NCBI RefSeq assembly: GCF_004216895.1 | Contig: NZ_SGXE01000001.1 | Span: forward strand, 372,001-436,000 | From: Aquimarina brevivitae | Lineage (GTDB): Bacteria > Bacteroidota > Bacteroidia > Flavobacteriales > Flavobacteriaceae | DNA: 64,000 bases | Reading direction: 5' to 3' | Shown here: one piece after another, positions 37,968-46,672 of the stretch | Layout of the letters: each line of letters begins with the position of its first letter | Numbering within the stretch: the first letter of the stretch is position 1 | Notes under the pieces: model-generated | Told to the model about the DNA's origin: nothing | Database searches by the model: none | The model's input: only the letters and a program-made list of their open reading frames with translations | Translations under genes and position numbers: made by a program

Positions 37968-38849
37968 ATGCTTACAATCCAAAACCTGAATAAAACCTAT
38001 CCTAATGGCACTCAGGCTTTAAATAATGTGAACCTCAGTATTAATAAAGGAATGTTTGGTCTACTAGGACCAAATGGTGCCGGTAAATCCACCTTAATGC
38101 GTACCATTGCTACCTTGCAACTTGCTGATACGGGCAGTATAACATTTGATGGTATTGATGTATTTCAACAACCGGAAGAACTACGCAAAGTATTGGGTTA
38201 CCTGCCACAGGATTTTGGAGTGTATCCTAAAGTTACCGCAGCACTTATGCTCAATCATATTGCTAAGGTAAAAGGTATAGCGAATAAAACCGAACGAAAA
38301 CACTATGTGGCCGAGTTACTCAACAAGGTAAATCTCTACAAATTCCGAAATCGTAATCTGGGTGATTTTTCCGGAGGTATGCGACAGCGTTTTGGAATTG
38401 CTCAGGCTTTACTAGGAAATCCCAAGCTAATCATTGTAGATGAACCAACTGCTGGACTGGATCCCCTGGAACGTAACCGTTTTCATAACCTGTTGAGCGA
38501 ATTGGGTGAAAATGCTGTAGTGATTTTGAGTACACACATCGTGGATGATGTAACGAATTTGTGTCAAAATATGGCGATTTTTAACGAAGGCCAGGTACTG
38601 GCAGAAGGAAACCCACAGGAGCTATCCGCGAGATTAAATCAAAAAGTATTTAAAAAACATATCCAAAAAGACGCTTTGGAATTGTATGAAAAGGAACATA
38701 CCGTACTCTCTAGTTACTTACGCGGTGGTGAATTATACATCAATGTCTATAGTGAAACCAATCTGGGAGCTGATTTTGAGCCGGTACACAATAATTTAGA
38801 AGACTTTTACTTTTACACCATAAACAAAAAAGAGGAGGTTGCGCTATGA
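37968..38849 (+). CDS. ABC transporter ATP-binding protein
   Basis: 293 residues from the ATG at 37968 (LTIQNLNKTYPNGTQAL); the upstream extension has no family features. Walker A GPNGAGKST, signature FSGGMRQRFGIAQALL, Walker B LIIVDEPTAGLD and the switch STHIVDD are intact. ATPase of an ABC-2 type transporter. It overlaps the permease-peptidase gene by 4 bases (ATGA) and drives it. Confidence 0.94.
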   Translation: MLTIQNLNKTYPNGTQALNNVNLSINKGMFGLLGPNGAGKSTLMRTIATLQLADTGSITFDGIDVFQQPEELRKVLGYLPQDFGVYPKVTAALMLNHIAKVKGIANKTERKHYVAELLNKVNLYKFRNRNLGDFSGGMRQRFGIAQALLGNPKLIIVDEPTAGLDPLERNRFHNLLSELGENAVVILSTHIVDDVTNLCQNMAIFNEGQVLAEGNPQELSARLNQKVFKKHIQKDALELYEKEHTVLSSYLRGGELYINVYSETNLGADFEPVHNNLEDFYFYTINKKEEVAL

Positions 38850-41800
38850 TGGAGTTATTTTTGTTTGAATTACAGTACCGCGTTCGTAGACCGGTAACCT
38901 GGATATATGCGGCTTTAGGACTTATTGCTGCAGCTTTGATTGCCGTATTTGAGCAATCTGCTACTGCTCAATTTACTAACAGTCCTAATAATATTGTCGG
39001 TGTCATTGGACCCATTTCTGTAATTGCCATCTTTTTTTATGCCGCGATTATGGGAGTACCGATCTATCGCGATCAGGATCATAAAACGGCACAAACGTAT
39101 TTCACCTTCCCTATTCCGCAGCAATCTTACGTATTAGGACGTTTCTTGGGTAGTTTTGCAATTGTTACTTTAATCAATATTTTTATTGTACTAGGCGCGA
39201 TAGTTGGTTTTAGCATTGGTGCAGTGCTTGACCGGCCCGATTATGGTACGTATACCGCATTTAACCTTAGCAGCTATCTATTGCCTTTTCTCTTTTTGCT
39301 AGAGATAAATGCATTCTTAATCGGCTCGCTTTTCTTTTGTTTGATGGCATTTTTTAAAAAGATGCCGATCATCTATCTTGGCGGAATTTGCTTGTTTTTA
39401 TTGTATAGCATTTCTGGCAATTTATTATCCGATATAGATTACCAATGGTTGAGTGTATATCTGGATCCTTTTGGCGGAAGAGCGTTTTCTTTTGTGAAAA
39501 AATACTGGTCCATTAATGAACTCAATACACAACAATTACCAATTTATGGTCAATTTTTACTCAATCGAATCCTATGGCTAGGCGTTGGATTGGTTTTCTT
39601 TTTGATTACCGTTATCCGCTTTGATTATAAAAAGTTTTTGGTGACTGGCAAAAAGAAATCCAAAACCAATACGGATCCTTACAAGTCCACTGGCGTGACC
39701 ACGGTGACCCAAGATTTTAGTAAACAAAACCGTAGGAAAAAGCTATGGTCCTTAGCTAAGATTGAAGTAGTATCTATCGTTAAAGATCCTATCTTTTTAA
39801 TTCTATTAATCATCGGCGTGTTGGTTGCGCTATTTACGGTGTTTAAAGCGAATGAAACCTACGGAACGCCCAACCTACCATTGACGCGATATGTGGTTAC
39901 TTATGTTACCGGAGCACTATCGCTATTTTCGGTCATTATCCTGGTGATCTATGCGGGTGAAGCCGTACATCGAACACGAGCTAATAAAACCTTTGTATTT
40001 TATGACGCCTTACCGATAAGCAATTTTAGCCTGTACTTTTCTAAAATTGTGTCTTTAGTAACTGTTGCGATTATTTTAGCGCTGGTCAATATTTTTATTG
40101 GCGTAGTATATCAAGTTGTCCAAGGTTATTTTGACATAGACCTCGGTACTTATTTGATCTATAACTTTGTATTGGTACTACCTGGATTTATCACGGTAAT
40201 CCTACTCAGCTTTTTTGTACACGTTTTAGTCAACAATAAATTTCTTGGTCATTTTATTGTCATTTTACTGTACCTGGGGTTACCCCTAGGCGTTACTTTA
40301 ATCTTTCAAACGACCAATCCTTTATTTATGTTGGGGGGTACAATACCCTTCTTTTTAAGTGACCTTAATGGATTTGGGCATTATTTAAGCGGTATTAGCT
40401 GGCTGAATTTATATTGGATATTACTACCATTAGTATTAGTGGTAATAGGGCAACTTTTTTGGACCAGAGGTTTTTATAGCTCTGCTAAAGAACGACTCCT
40501 TATTGCTAAACAAAGAATAAGTCCAAAAAACGTACTGGCTTTGTTAGTAGTAACCATATCTTTTATTGGCGTTGCAGGGTACAGTTACTATAACCTTATG
40601 GTAGTCAATACCATTAAACCTGGTGATGTGGTTAATGAACTAAGTGCTAAAGAAGAAATAAAATATGATCGCTTTATCGATAAGCCACATCCTAAAGTAA
40701 CTGCATTGAAAGCCTATATTGATGTGTTTCCTAAAGATAGATATATTCAGGCTAAAGGAGAGTCCACCATAACCAATACCTATAACACGGCTATTGATAC
40801 CTTGATGTTGAATGTACAATATCCCGGAGAACATACTTCAATTAAAAATGTTATCTACAACGGTAAAAAACTAGAAGTTAGCGTAGCAGACACCCTACAT
40901 CGTGTTTATTTGTATACATTACCAGAAGCTTTGCAACCTGAAGCTACCGCAGCTTTGACCATTGAAGTACAAGCAGAAACCAAAGGGTTTGCGAACCGTT
41001 TAGAAACAGAAGTTTTGCATAATGGAACCTTTTTTAACCATACTATTTTTCCAAGTTTCCATTATGAGCGTAGTCTATTTGATAATGGTATCCGCAAAAA
41101 ATATGAGCTAGAAGAACTAGATTTCCTTTACCCGTCAAGATCAGATTCTAGCGCACTAAAGAAAAATTTATTCAACGAAGATGCGGACTACATTGATTTT
41201 GAAGCGGTGGTCAGTACCAGTAAAGATCAAATCGCTTTAGCACCCGGAAAACTAGTTAATTCCTGGGAGAAAGAAGATAGGGCTTATTATCAATATGACC
41301 TGGAGTCCAAAACCGATTTGTTTTTTAATGTAGTTGCTGCCGATTATGAGATTGAAAAATCTTCCTGGATCGCACCCAGTGGCAAAGAAGTAAGCATTGA
41401 AGTATATTATCACCCAGAGCACGGCAAAAATATCCATCATATGATTGAAGGGGTGCGCGTGGCATTGGAGTATTGCTCCAAAAACTTCTATGAATACCCT
41501 AACTCCGTGATTCGTATTGTGGAATTTCCGGCGTTTTCGACTTTTGCTCAGTCGTTTGTCACTACGATCCCCTACTCCGAAGATTTTGGATTTGCAGCTA
41601 ACTTTGATAAGGCAGAGGATTTTAACTATGCCTTTAGGGTCACTACTCACGAGGTGGCTCACCAATGGTGGGGGCATATCGTAACGCCCAGTAAAACCTC
41701 TGGGGCCAATATCATTTCTGAAACCCTGGCAGAGTATGCGTCCTTAATGACTATGAAACAGGAGTATGGCGAAAATGGGATAAAAAACTTTTTGAAATAT

Positions 41801-42445
41801 TCGCTAGACAACTATCTGCGTAGTCGCGCGTTTAGCTTTAAACCAGAGCGATCCCTACTTAATGTAGAAACTGGGCAGCATATCTGGTACCGCAAAGGGT
41901 CTATGGTGGTATATGACATACAAGACCTGATCGGAGAAGCTACGATGAATACGGCTTTACGCAACTTTTTGATGGAATACAAGAACTTTGAAAAAGGAGT
42001 GTATCCTACTTCAGAAAATTTATACGATGCTATCTATAAAGTCACGCCCGACTCTTTGAAGTATGTGGTAGAAGATGGGTTTACCAAAATTGTATTGTAT
42101 GAAAACCGCGTTACTGCGGCTAAAACGAAGCAATTGGATAACGGTACCTACGAAACTACATTTACGGTCAATAGTAAAAAAATCTATTATGACGATACCG
42201 GAAAAGAGAAACGCACGGACGAAGAAAAAAATCTGATTGAGATTGGACTTTTTGGAGAAGATATCACCGATAAGGAAGAGGTACCGCTAAAAAACCCTTA
42301 TTATCTGCAACGCAAATGGCTAGCACCGGGGGAGACTACCTTTACGATCATTACGGACCAAAAACCCGTTAAAGCAGGTATCGACCCGTATAATAAACTG
42401 ATCGATCGTAACTCTGATGATAATTTATTGGTTGTGGAAGAGTAG
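38846..42445 (+). CDS. ABC-2 permease fused to M1 aminopeptidase
   Basis: 1199 residues. The first half (about 1-580) is two ABC-2 permease bundles of six helices each, separated by a charged linker (about 265-310). The second half is a periplasmic M1 metallopeptidase with HEVAH at 935-939 (THEVAHQWWGH) and the third zinc ligand Glu in ETLAEYASLM about 19 residues on. The usual GAMEN exopeptidase loop is not visible; VEFPAFSTFAQSF is in its place. The fusion suggests that the exported peptide is processed on the outer face. Works with the upstream ATPase. Ends at 42445 with no clear terminator. Confidence 0.9.
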   Translation: MMELFLFELQYRVRRPVTWIYAALGLIAAALIAVFEQSATAQFTNSPNNIVGVIGPISVIAIFFYAAIMGVPIYRDQDHKTAQTYFTFPIPQQSYVLGRFLGSFAIVTLINIFIVLGAIVGFSIGAVLDRPDYGTYTAFNLSSYLLPFLFLLEINAFLIGSLFFCLMAFFKKMPIIYLGGICLFLLYSISGNLLSDIDYQWLSVYLDPFGGRAFSFVKKYWSINELNTQQLPIYGQFLLNRILWLGVGLVFFLITVIRFDYKKFLVTGKKKSKTNTDPYKSTGVTTVTQDFSKQNRRKKLWSLAKIEVVSIVKDPIFLILLIIGVLVALFTVFKANETYGTPNLPLTRYVVTYVTGALSLFSVIILVIYAGEAVHRTRANKTFVFYDALPISNFSLYFSKIVSLVTVAIILALVNIFIGVVYQVVQGYFDIDLGTYLIYNFVLVLPGFITVILLSFFVHVLVNNKFLGHFIVILLYLGLPLGVTLIFQTTNPLFMLGGTIPFFLSDLNGFGHYLSGISWLNLYWILLPLVLVVIGQLFWTRGFYSSAKERLLIAKQRISPKNVLALLVVTISFIGVAGYSYYNLMVVNTIKPGDVVNELSAKEEIKYDRFIDKPHPKVTALKAYIDVFPKDRYIQAKGESTITNTYNTAIDTLMLNVQYPGEHTSIKNVIYNGKKLEVSVADTLHRVYLYTLPEALQPEATAALTIEVQAETKGFANRLETEVLHNGTFFNHTIFPSFHYERSLFDNGIRKKYELEELDFLYPSRSDSSALKKNLFNEDADYIDFEAVVSTSKDQIALAPGKLVNSWEKEDRAYYQYDLESKTDLFFNVVAADYEIEKSSWIAPSGKEVSIEVYYHPEHGKNIHHMIEGVRVALEYCSKNFYEYPNSVIRIVEFPAFSTFAQSFVTTIPYSEDFGFAANFDKAEDFNYAFRVTTHEVAHQWWGHIVTPSKTSGANIISETLAEYASLMTMKQEYGENGIKNFLKYSLDNYLRSRAFSFKPERSLLNVETGQHIWYRKGSMVVYDIQDLIGEATMNTALRNFLMEYKNFEKGVYPTSENLYDAIYKVTPDSLKYVVEDGFTKIVLYENRVTAAKTKQLDNGTYETTFTVNSKKIYYDDTGKEKRTDEEKNLIEIGLFGEDITDKEEVPLKNPYYLQRKWLAPGETTFTIITDQKPVKAGIDPYNKLIDRNSDDNLLVVEE

Positions 42446-43240
42446 GGTTTAAGTTTGTAGTTTTTAGTTAGTGATTTCTTGTTACGCGTTTCTGATTGGC
42501 TAGTTATAGTGACGAACGGCTTGGATAGTAGGACGTAATAACGAGATCATTTTAAATGAGCTGATTCGATTATTAGTGTTTTAATACTATAGCTTAGTCG
42601 ATAGGCTCAATTTGATAGAATTAATGTACTTTGTGCACGATACATTCATTTCTTTTGCTTGTCCATCCCTAGACTTCGGGAGAAAGGAATCAAACTGCTC
42701 GCCGTACTTAGTACTAAGGCAGGCGTGAGAAAACAACCCTTTTTCATAAACTTCTTATTCTTTTTTGCATTGCCCAAAAAAGAACCAAAAAACGCTAGTC
42801 TTAAGAAATTTCTACTGAAAATATCGTTCACTACACTATGCAAAATGAAGCCTCTCCACATTATTTGATCTGGTATTTTATTATTACTATCATCTATAGG
42901 TACATACATACTATACCATACGAATTTTGCATTACCGTTTCGTTCACTTCATTTTCTACGTAGTTATTTCTTAGGACGTTTTCTCACTTTGATCTTTCAC
43001 ATTCTACATAACTAACGTACTCAAATCCCACTTAATACTTTGTACTCTGTACATAATACTAAATACTATGGACTCCATAACTCATAACTACTCCAATACT
43101 CACTAACTCACACGCTCTAGATAACTGCATTTTATGTTGCTGCTATTTCTTTTACATCCCTCCGTCCCCTTCAAAGGGGGAATAGAAAAGATGAGCCCTG
43201 GATTCTTTATCAAGTGTGGAATAACATCACAATTTTAGAT
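42446..43240. other. Gene-free gap with repeats
   Basis: 795 bases without a supported gene. It contains repeat copy B (42757-42977) and a GGGGAC-type palindrome fragment (ccccttcaaaggggg near 43167-43181) like other Bacteroidota spacer repeats. The rest is low-information AT-rich sequence. Confidence 0.6.
42757..42977 (+). repeat. Dispersed 221-222 bp repeat, copy B
   Basis: 221 bases, starting ATTCTTTTTTGCATTGCCCA and ending at CTTAGGAC. About four in five positions match copy C over the full length. Short reading frames in it are not conserved between copies. Confidence 0.88.
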
Positions 43241-43831
43241 TTATCGCAATAGTGGAATGGCTGGATACCAAACACGCTTTTGTTTATAAACTCGGATAGC
43301 GTTGATCACTGAAAACAAAATATTGACAACCAACAACACCAAAGCAATAGAAAGCAATGAAATCTGGCCGAGTGGATTGAAAAAACTAAGATCTACACGG
43401 ATCACTCTTAGCACCGCAAGTATGGAAAAGATATAGAACAAAAATAAAAATCCCGTCCAGGTGATTTGAAAGTTTAGAATCTTTTTACCATAGCGATCTA
43501 CCCCTTCAATTTTATGTCTTTTAGTGATCCATAAGACTAAGGGAACAATAATACCTAATAACGGAAAGATCAAAAATGATAATGGTGATAAGGCCAACAG
43601 CAGCAAAAACCCGTTATCCTTTGCTAAGGACCAATCCAATAATTCATCCGGTGAGGTCTTAAGTGCTTTTGAAATTTTTTGAAGGGTATCGCCTCTAGGC
43701 ACGGATTCCCCATTCTCTATACGCTGAATCGTCCGTAGTCCTAAGTTAGTTTCATTAGCCAAACTTTCTTGAGAATACCCATGTCGTACTCTTAGTTCCT
43801 TAATTCGATTCGCCAGATTATCCTGTTTCAT
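43241..43831 (-). CDS. XRE-type regulator with DUF4870-like membrane domain
   Basis: 196 residues. Residues 8-62 are a helix-turn-helix of the Cro/C1 type (ELRVRHGYSQESLANETNLG, then LRTIQRIENGESVPRGDTL). Residues about 72-190 hold four hydrophobic helices with the DUF4870 piece ILNFQITWTGFLF. A membrane-bound DNA-binding protein. Upstream a -7 box (TAGTTTTG, minus strand, 43857-43864) and two TACGTCAAA repeats are seen. Downstream of the TlpA-like gene. Confidence 0.85.
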   Translation of the reverse strand: MKQDNLANRIKELRVRHGYSQESLANETNLGLRTIQRIENGESVPRGDTLQKISKALKTSPDELLDWSLAKDNGFLLLLALSPLSFLIFPLLGIIVPLVLWITKRHKIEGVDRYGKKILNFQITWTGFLFLFYIFSILAVLRVIRVDLSFFNPLGQISLLSIALVLLVVNILFSVINAIRVYKQKRVWYPAIPLLR

Positions 43832-43896
43832 GTGTTATAGATTTTTATATTCCCTACAAAACTATATCCATTCATCTAGACTACTATCGTCGAGAT

Positions 43897-43916
43897 TACG
43901 TCAAAGCTACGTCAAA
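43897..43916 (-). promoter_or_regulatory. Direct repeats upstream of the XRE gene
   Basis: TACGTCAAA at 43897-43905 and again at 43908-43916, an 11-base period (one helical turn), about 35-50 bases upstream of a -7 box (43857-43864). This fits an operator or activator site. Confidence 0.4.
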
Positions 43917-43951
43917 CGTGACTTGAACCATATTTATGGAATACTAAGCAA

Positions 43952-45397
43952 CTAATCAGACTTTAACGTTTTTTCTAAACGTTCAATTTGTGAGGGTCTT
44001 GGAGCATTTTTAGCAATTATGTTACCGTTTTCGTCAATTAGTAAATATTGAGGTATTGAATAACCACCTTTCATTAAGGAATATTTGTCAGAAAAATCCT
44101 TGATGAATTTATTATTTGCCAAATAATGAAATCCTTTCAGATCAAAATATTTAATAGTTTCTAACCACTTTTTTTGCTGTTTTGCATTATCGAAAGAAAT
44201 ATATAACTTCTTGTAATTATATTGTTCAAGTAACTTTTTAGATTTAGGAATACTCTCAAATTCTCGTACACAAGGCCCACACCAAGTTGCCCAGACATCT
44301 ATATACAATTTTTGACCTTTAAATTTTTCAAGTAATTCAGGAAGTGTGTTGAATTCTTCCTCCAATATACGAACGTTATCTGACAAAGGAGATTCGGCTC
44401 TTTCATAAAATATAACTATTTTCTGTATTTCTGGTAATATATATTTTGAATAGTTACTCTTAGGATAGTCATCTTGAAAATCCTTGAACAAGCCAATCAA
44501 ACTCTTTTCAAACTTTTGCTGAGAACTTTCTTTCATAAGATAATTAGCTATAGCCTTTTCTCTAAAATCTTCTTGTAGACCATTTTTAATAATTTCTATA
44601 TTGCGTTTATGCAATTTATCCTCTTCCCATAATTTTTGTAAACTATCATACGTAATCTTACCAGAAGCTAGTTGTTCTGACTTTTGCGTATAGATTAAAT
44701 AATTTTCAACATAAGTATTCCAGTATAAAGGAAGTGGTTTTGTGTTGATTGGATATTCCCTGAAAATTGAATCTATACTCGATCTTACGTAATGAGTTTT
44801 TAATACGCCTTTAGCGCTTTTAGCGTTTAATACTGATACATATAAATTAGCATAATCATAATCAATATCCCTTCTTATATTCACATAATAAGATTCACTG
44901 ACCTCTTCTAGCTCAAATAAGCTATCTAAATACTTTATTTCTTTGTTTTTAAATCTGTTTACCTTATTTCTAATATCAATTAAGCTTGAATCTTTTTCAA
45001 AGAAATACTCATATTCATAATTAGTAGGTCTTTTGAGTCTAGCAAAAAACTTATTTCCGGAAATGTTTTCTCCTTCAAATTTAAATTCTTTCCCATCCGT
45101 CAAAATCTTATACGATTTGCCCGGTTCTATAAGTAATGGTATCCATAGCTGATCGATAACCAACCTCACAAATTCAGGTTTATCAAGTAGTACAGTCTTA
45201 GAAAAATTGCCTTTTGTACCTAAAATGGTATCCTTTTTATTATCCCAAAGAATTATTCCATCAATAGGTCTTATAAGTACAGCCTCATTTAAGTTTTCAC
45301 TAGCTGTAGAAATTTCAATAGTTGTAGTTTTCTCAGGTGGATTACATGCTGTTAATAATAAAACTAATACTAAAAAGAAATATTTATTTTTTGACAT
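43952..45397 (-). CDS. TlpA-like thioredoxin-fold lipoprotein with long N-terminal domain
   Basis: 481 residues from the ATG at 45397, which gives a lipoprotein signal (VLLLTAC, Cys18). An N-terminal beta domain (about 25-115) resembles those of Bacteroidota thiol-disulfide oxidoreductases, followed by a helical region. The thioredoxin domain (about 355-480) has WCGPC with Cys373 and Cys376 (VWATWCGPCVREFES) and the cis-Pro SIPQYLLIDENG. Extracytoplasmic thiol reductase or oxidase. Base composition is AT-rich as in the peptide genes that follow. Confidence 0.87.
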   Translation of the reverse strand: MSKNKYFFLVLVLLLTACNPPEKTTTIEISTASENLNEAVLIRPIDGIILWDNKKDTILGTKGNFSKTVLLDKPEFVRLVIDQLWIPLLIEPGKSYKILTDGKEFKFEGENISGNKFFARLKRPTNYEYEYFFEKDSSLIDIRNKVNRFKNKEIKYLDSLFELEEVSESYYVNIRRDIDYDYANLYVSVLNAKSAKGVLKTHYVRSSIDSIFREYPINTKPLPLYWNTYVENYLIYTQKSEQLASGKITYDSLQKLWEEDKLHKRNIEIIKNGLQEDFREKAIANYLMKESSQQKFEKSLIGLFKDFQDDYPKSNYSKYILPEIQKIVIFYERAESPLSDNVRILEEEFNTLPELLEKFKGQKLYIDVWATWCGPCVREFESIPKSKKLLEQYNYKKLYISFDNAKQQKKWLETIKYFDLKGFHYLANNKFIKDFSDKYSLMKGGYSIPQYLLIDENGNIIAKNAPRPSQIERLEKTLKSD

Positions 45398-45502
45398 AAA
45401 CATATAGATTAGAAAAAAATATATAATAAAGATAACTTTATTATAATTCACCTATTGCTGAGTAAAGTCAACTCTTATGGCAATTTTAGTCAAGACCTTA
45501 GC

Positions 45503-45904
45503 TTATCCTTTACTACTTTTCTTGACATAGGAGATGAGATCAGATCGTAGTTTTTTAAATTTTTCGACCATCTCATCTTTGGGATGTGTAATCGCCCTAC
45601 TCACTTCGATTTTGGTTGGCCCCTGGGTTCCTTCAATTTGAGCGGAATGCCCCTCAGGATAGGTAGAACTAATCGTTACAGCTATAGTTACTGTAGCGCC
45701 CGGTACTGCAAATTCATTCAGTTGAGTGATATCCATGGCTTCAAAATCCTCCAATCGCTCAAGTTTGAAGTCAATAGTTTCTTTAAACGACTCTTTGACA
45801 GAGGTTGTTAAGTTAACCCTGTGGTTAGCGGTTGATGTAGTCTCTTGAGCGGTGCTCATAAAGGCGAATAAGCATAAGGCCCAAAGTACTATTAGTTTTT
45901 TCAT
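45503..45904 (-). CDS. Small secreted protein of unknown function
   Basis: 133 residues from the ATG at 45904; this start gives a clear signal peptide (KKLIVLWALCLFAFMSTAQ) and the longer frame to 46012 does not. The mature part (VNLTTSVKESFKETIDFKL and a basic C-terminus) has no recognised domain. Its start lies 80 bases downstream of the 45985 gene. Confidence 0.65.
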   Translation of the reverse strand: MKKLIVLWALCLFAFMSTAQETTSTANHRVNLTTSVKESFKETIDFKLERLEDFEAMDITQLNEFAVPGATVTIAVTISSTYPEGHSAQIEGTQGPTKIEVSRAITHPKDEMVEKFKKLRSDLISYVKKSSKG

Positions 45905-45984
45905 AAGTGTTGATTTGTTGATTGTTATACGAATTAATAAATGTACCGAATATCTATTTACATATTGCGAGAATATAAGCAAAA

Positions 45985-46464
45985 TTAGCGAACCTTTACT
46001 AGCAAAAAGCAATTGGTAACTGGATCCTTCCCCGTTGGTTGATACTGTTCTAAAAAGGATTTTACCGCGGATTCTTCGGAGGTGTTTTCCTGGTTTTCGA
46101 GAAGATTTTTTCGCGTAAGTTTTAGCAGTTCTAAGGGAGCATATTTGGTTTTAAAATAATAGATGTCAATCCCAAATACTCGCATTAGTGCTCGTTTTTG
46201 TTCCTTATAAATCTGCAACCAATTATTAGAAGTTAAAAACTCATAAAAGTTACCACTGGGTAGTATAGTAAAATGAAAGAAGTCGATTTCTCTATCCGAT
46301 CCCAGATTGACGGCAATAGCTTGTTTAAGTTGCGCTTTGTGTAAAGGGGAAGGCAGGTAATATAACATCATCTCTATTTTATGAAGTAAATCAAAAATAT
46401 CAAGGTTATGCATGCCTTCAAAATTCTCACTGACTTTTAAGAGTAGTTGATGTTCGTTTTTCAC
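45985..46464 (-). CDS. Protein of unknown function, GTG start
   Basis: 159 residues, no signal peptide or membrane helix. Starts with GTG at 46464, directly preceded by TAAACATAAACAG, the same 13 bases that precede the thioredoxin-like gene at 49399. Mixed alpha/beta composition (IDFFHFTILPSGNFYEFLTS, TNCFLLVKVR at the end). No family recognised. Its place next to the exporter suggests a part in the same process, but that is inference. Confidence 0.55.
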   Translation of the reverse strand: MKNEHQLLLKVSENFEGMHNLDIFDLLHKIEMMLYYLPSPLHKAQLKQAIAVNLGSDREIDFFHFTILPSGNFYEFLTSNNWLQIYKEQKRALMRVFGIDIYYFKTKYAPLELLKLTRKNLLENQENTSEESAVKSFLEQYQPTGKDPVTNCFLLVKVR

Positions 46465-46672
46465 CTGTTTATGTTTACTATTTTGGCTATAAGTCTTACA
46501 AACAAAGCGATAATTAATTAGATATTTCCTATTTCAAATTTATAATTTTGCATCCATTTCACTAATCTCAATCCACATTCCTACCGTTTAGGATTAACTT
46601 GCTGCTTCCTTTATCTCTCAGCTAAAAGGATCAAATCTAATAACAGTCCTTCTAAGTAAAACGTGCCAGGTT

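Noticed and set aside
42646..42909. Reading frames on both strands in repeat copy B
   Set aside because: They are not conserved in copies A and C and have no protein features.
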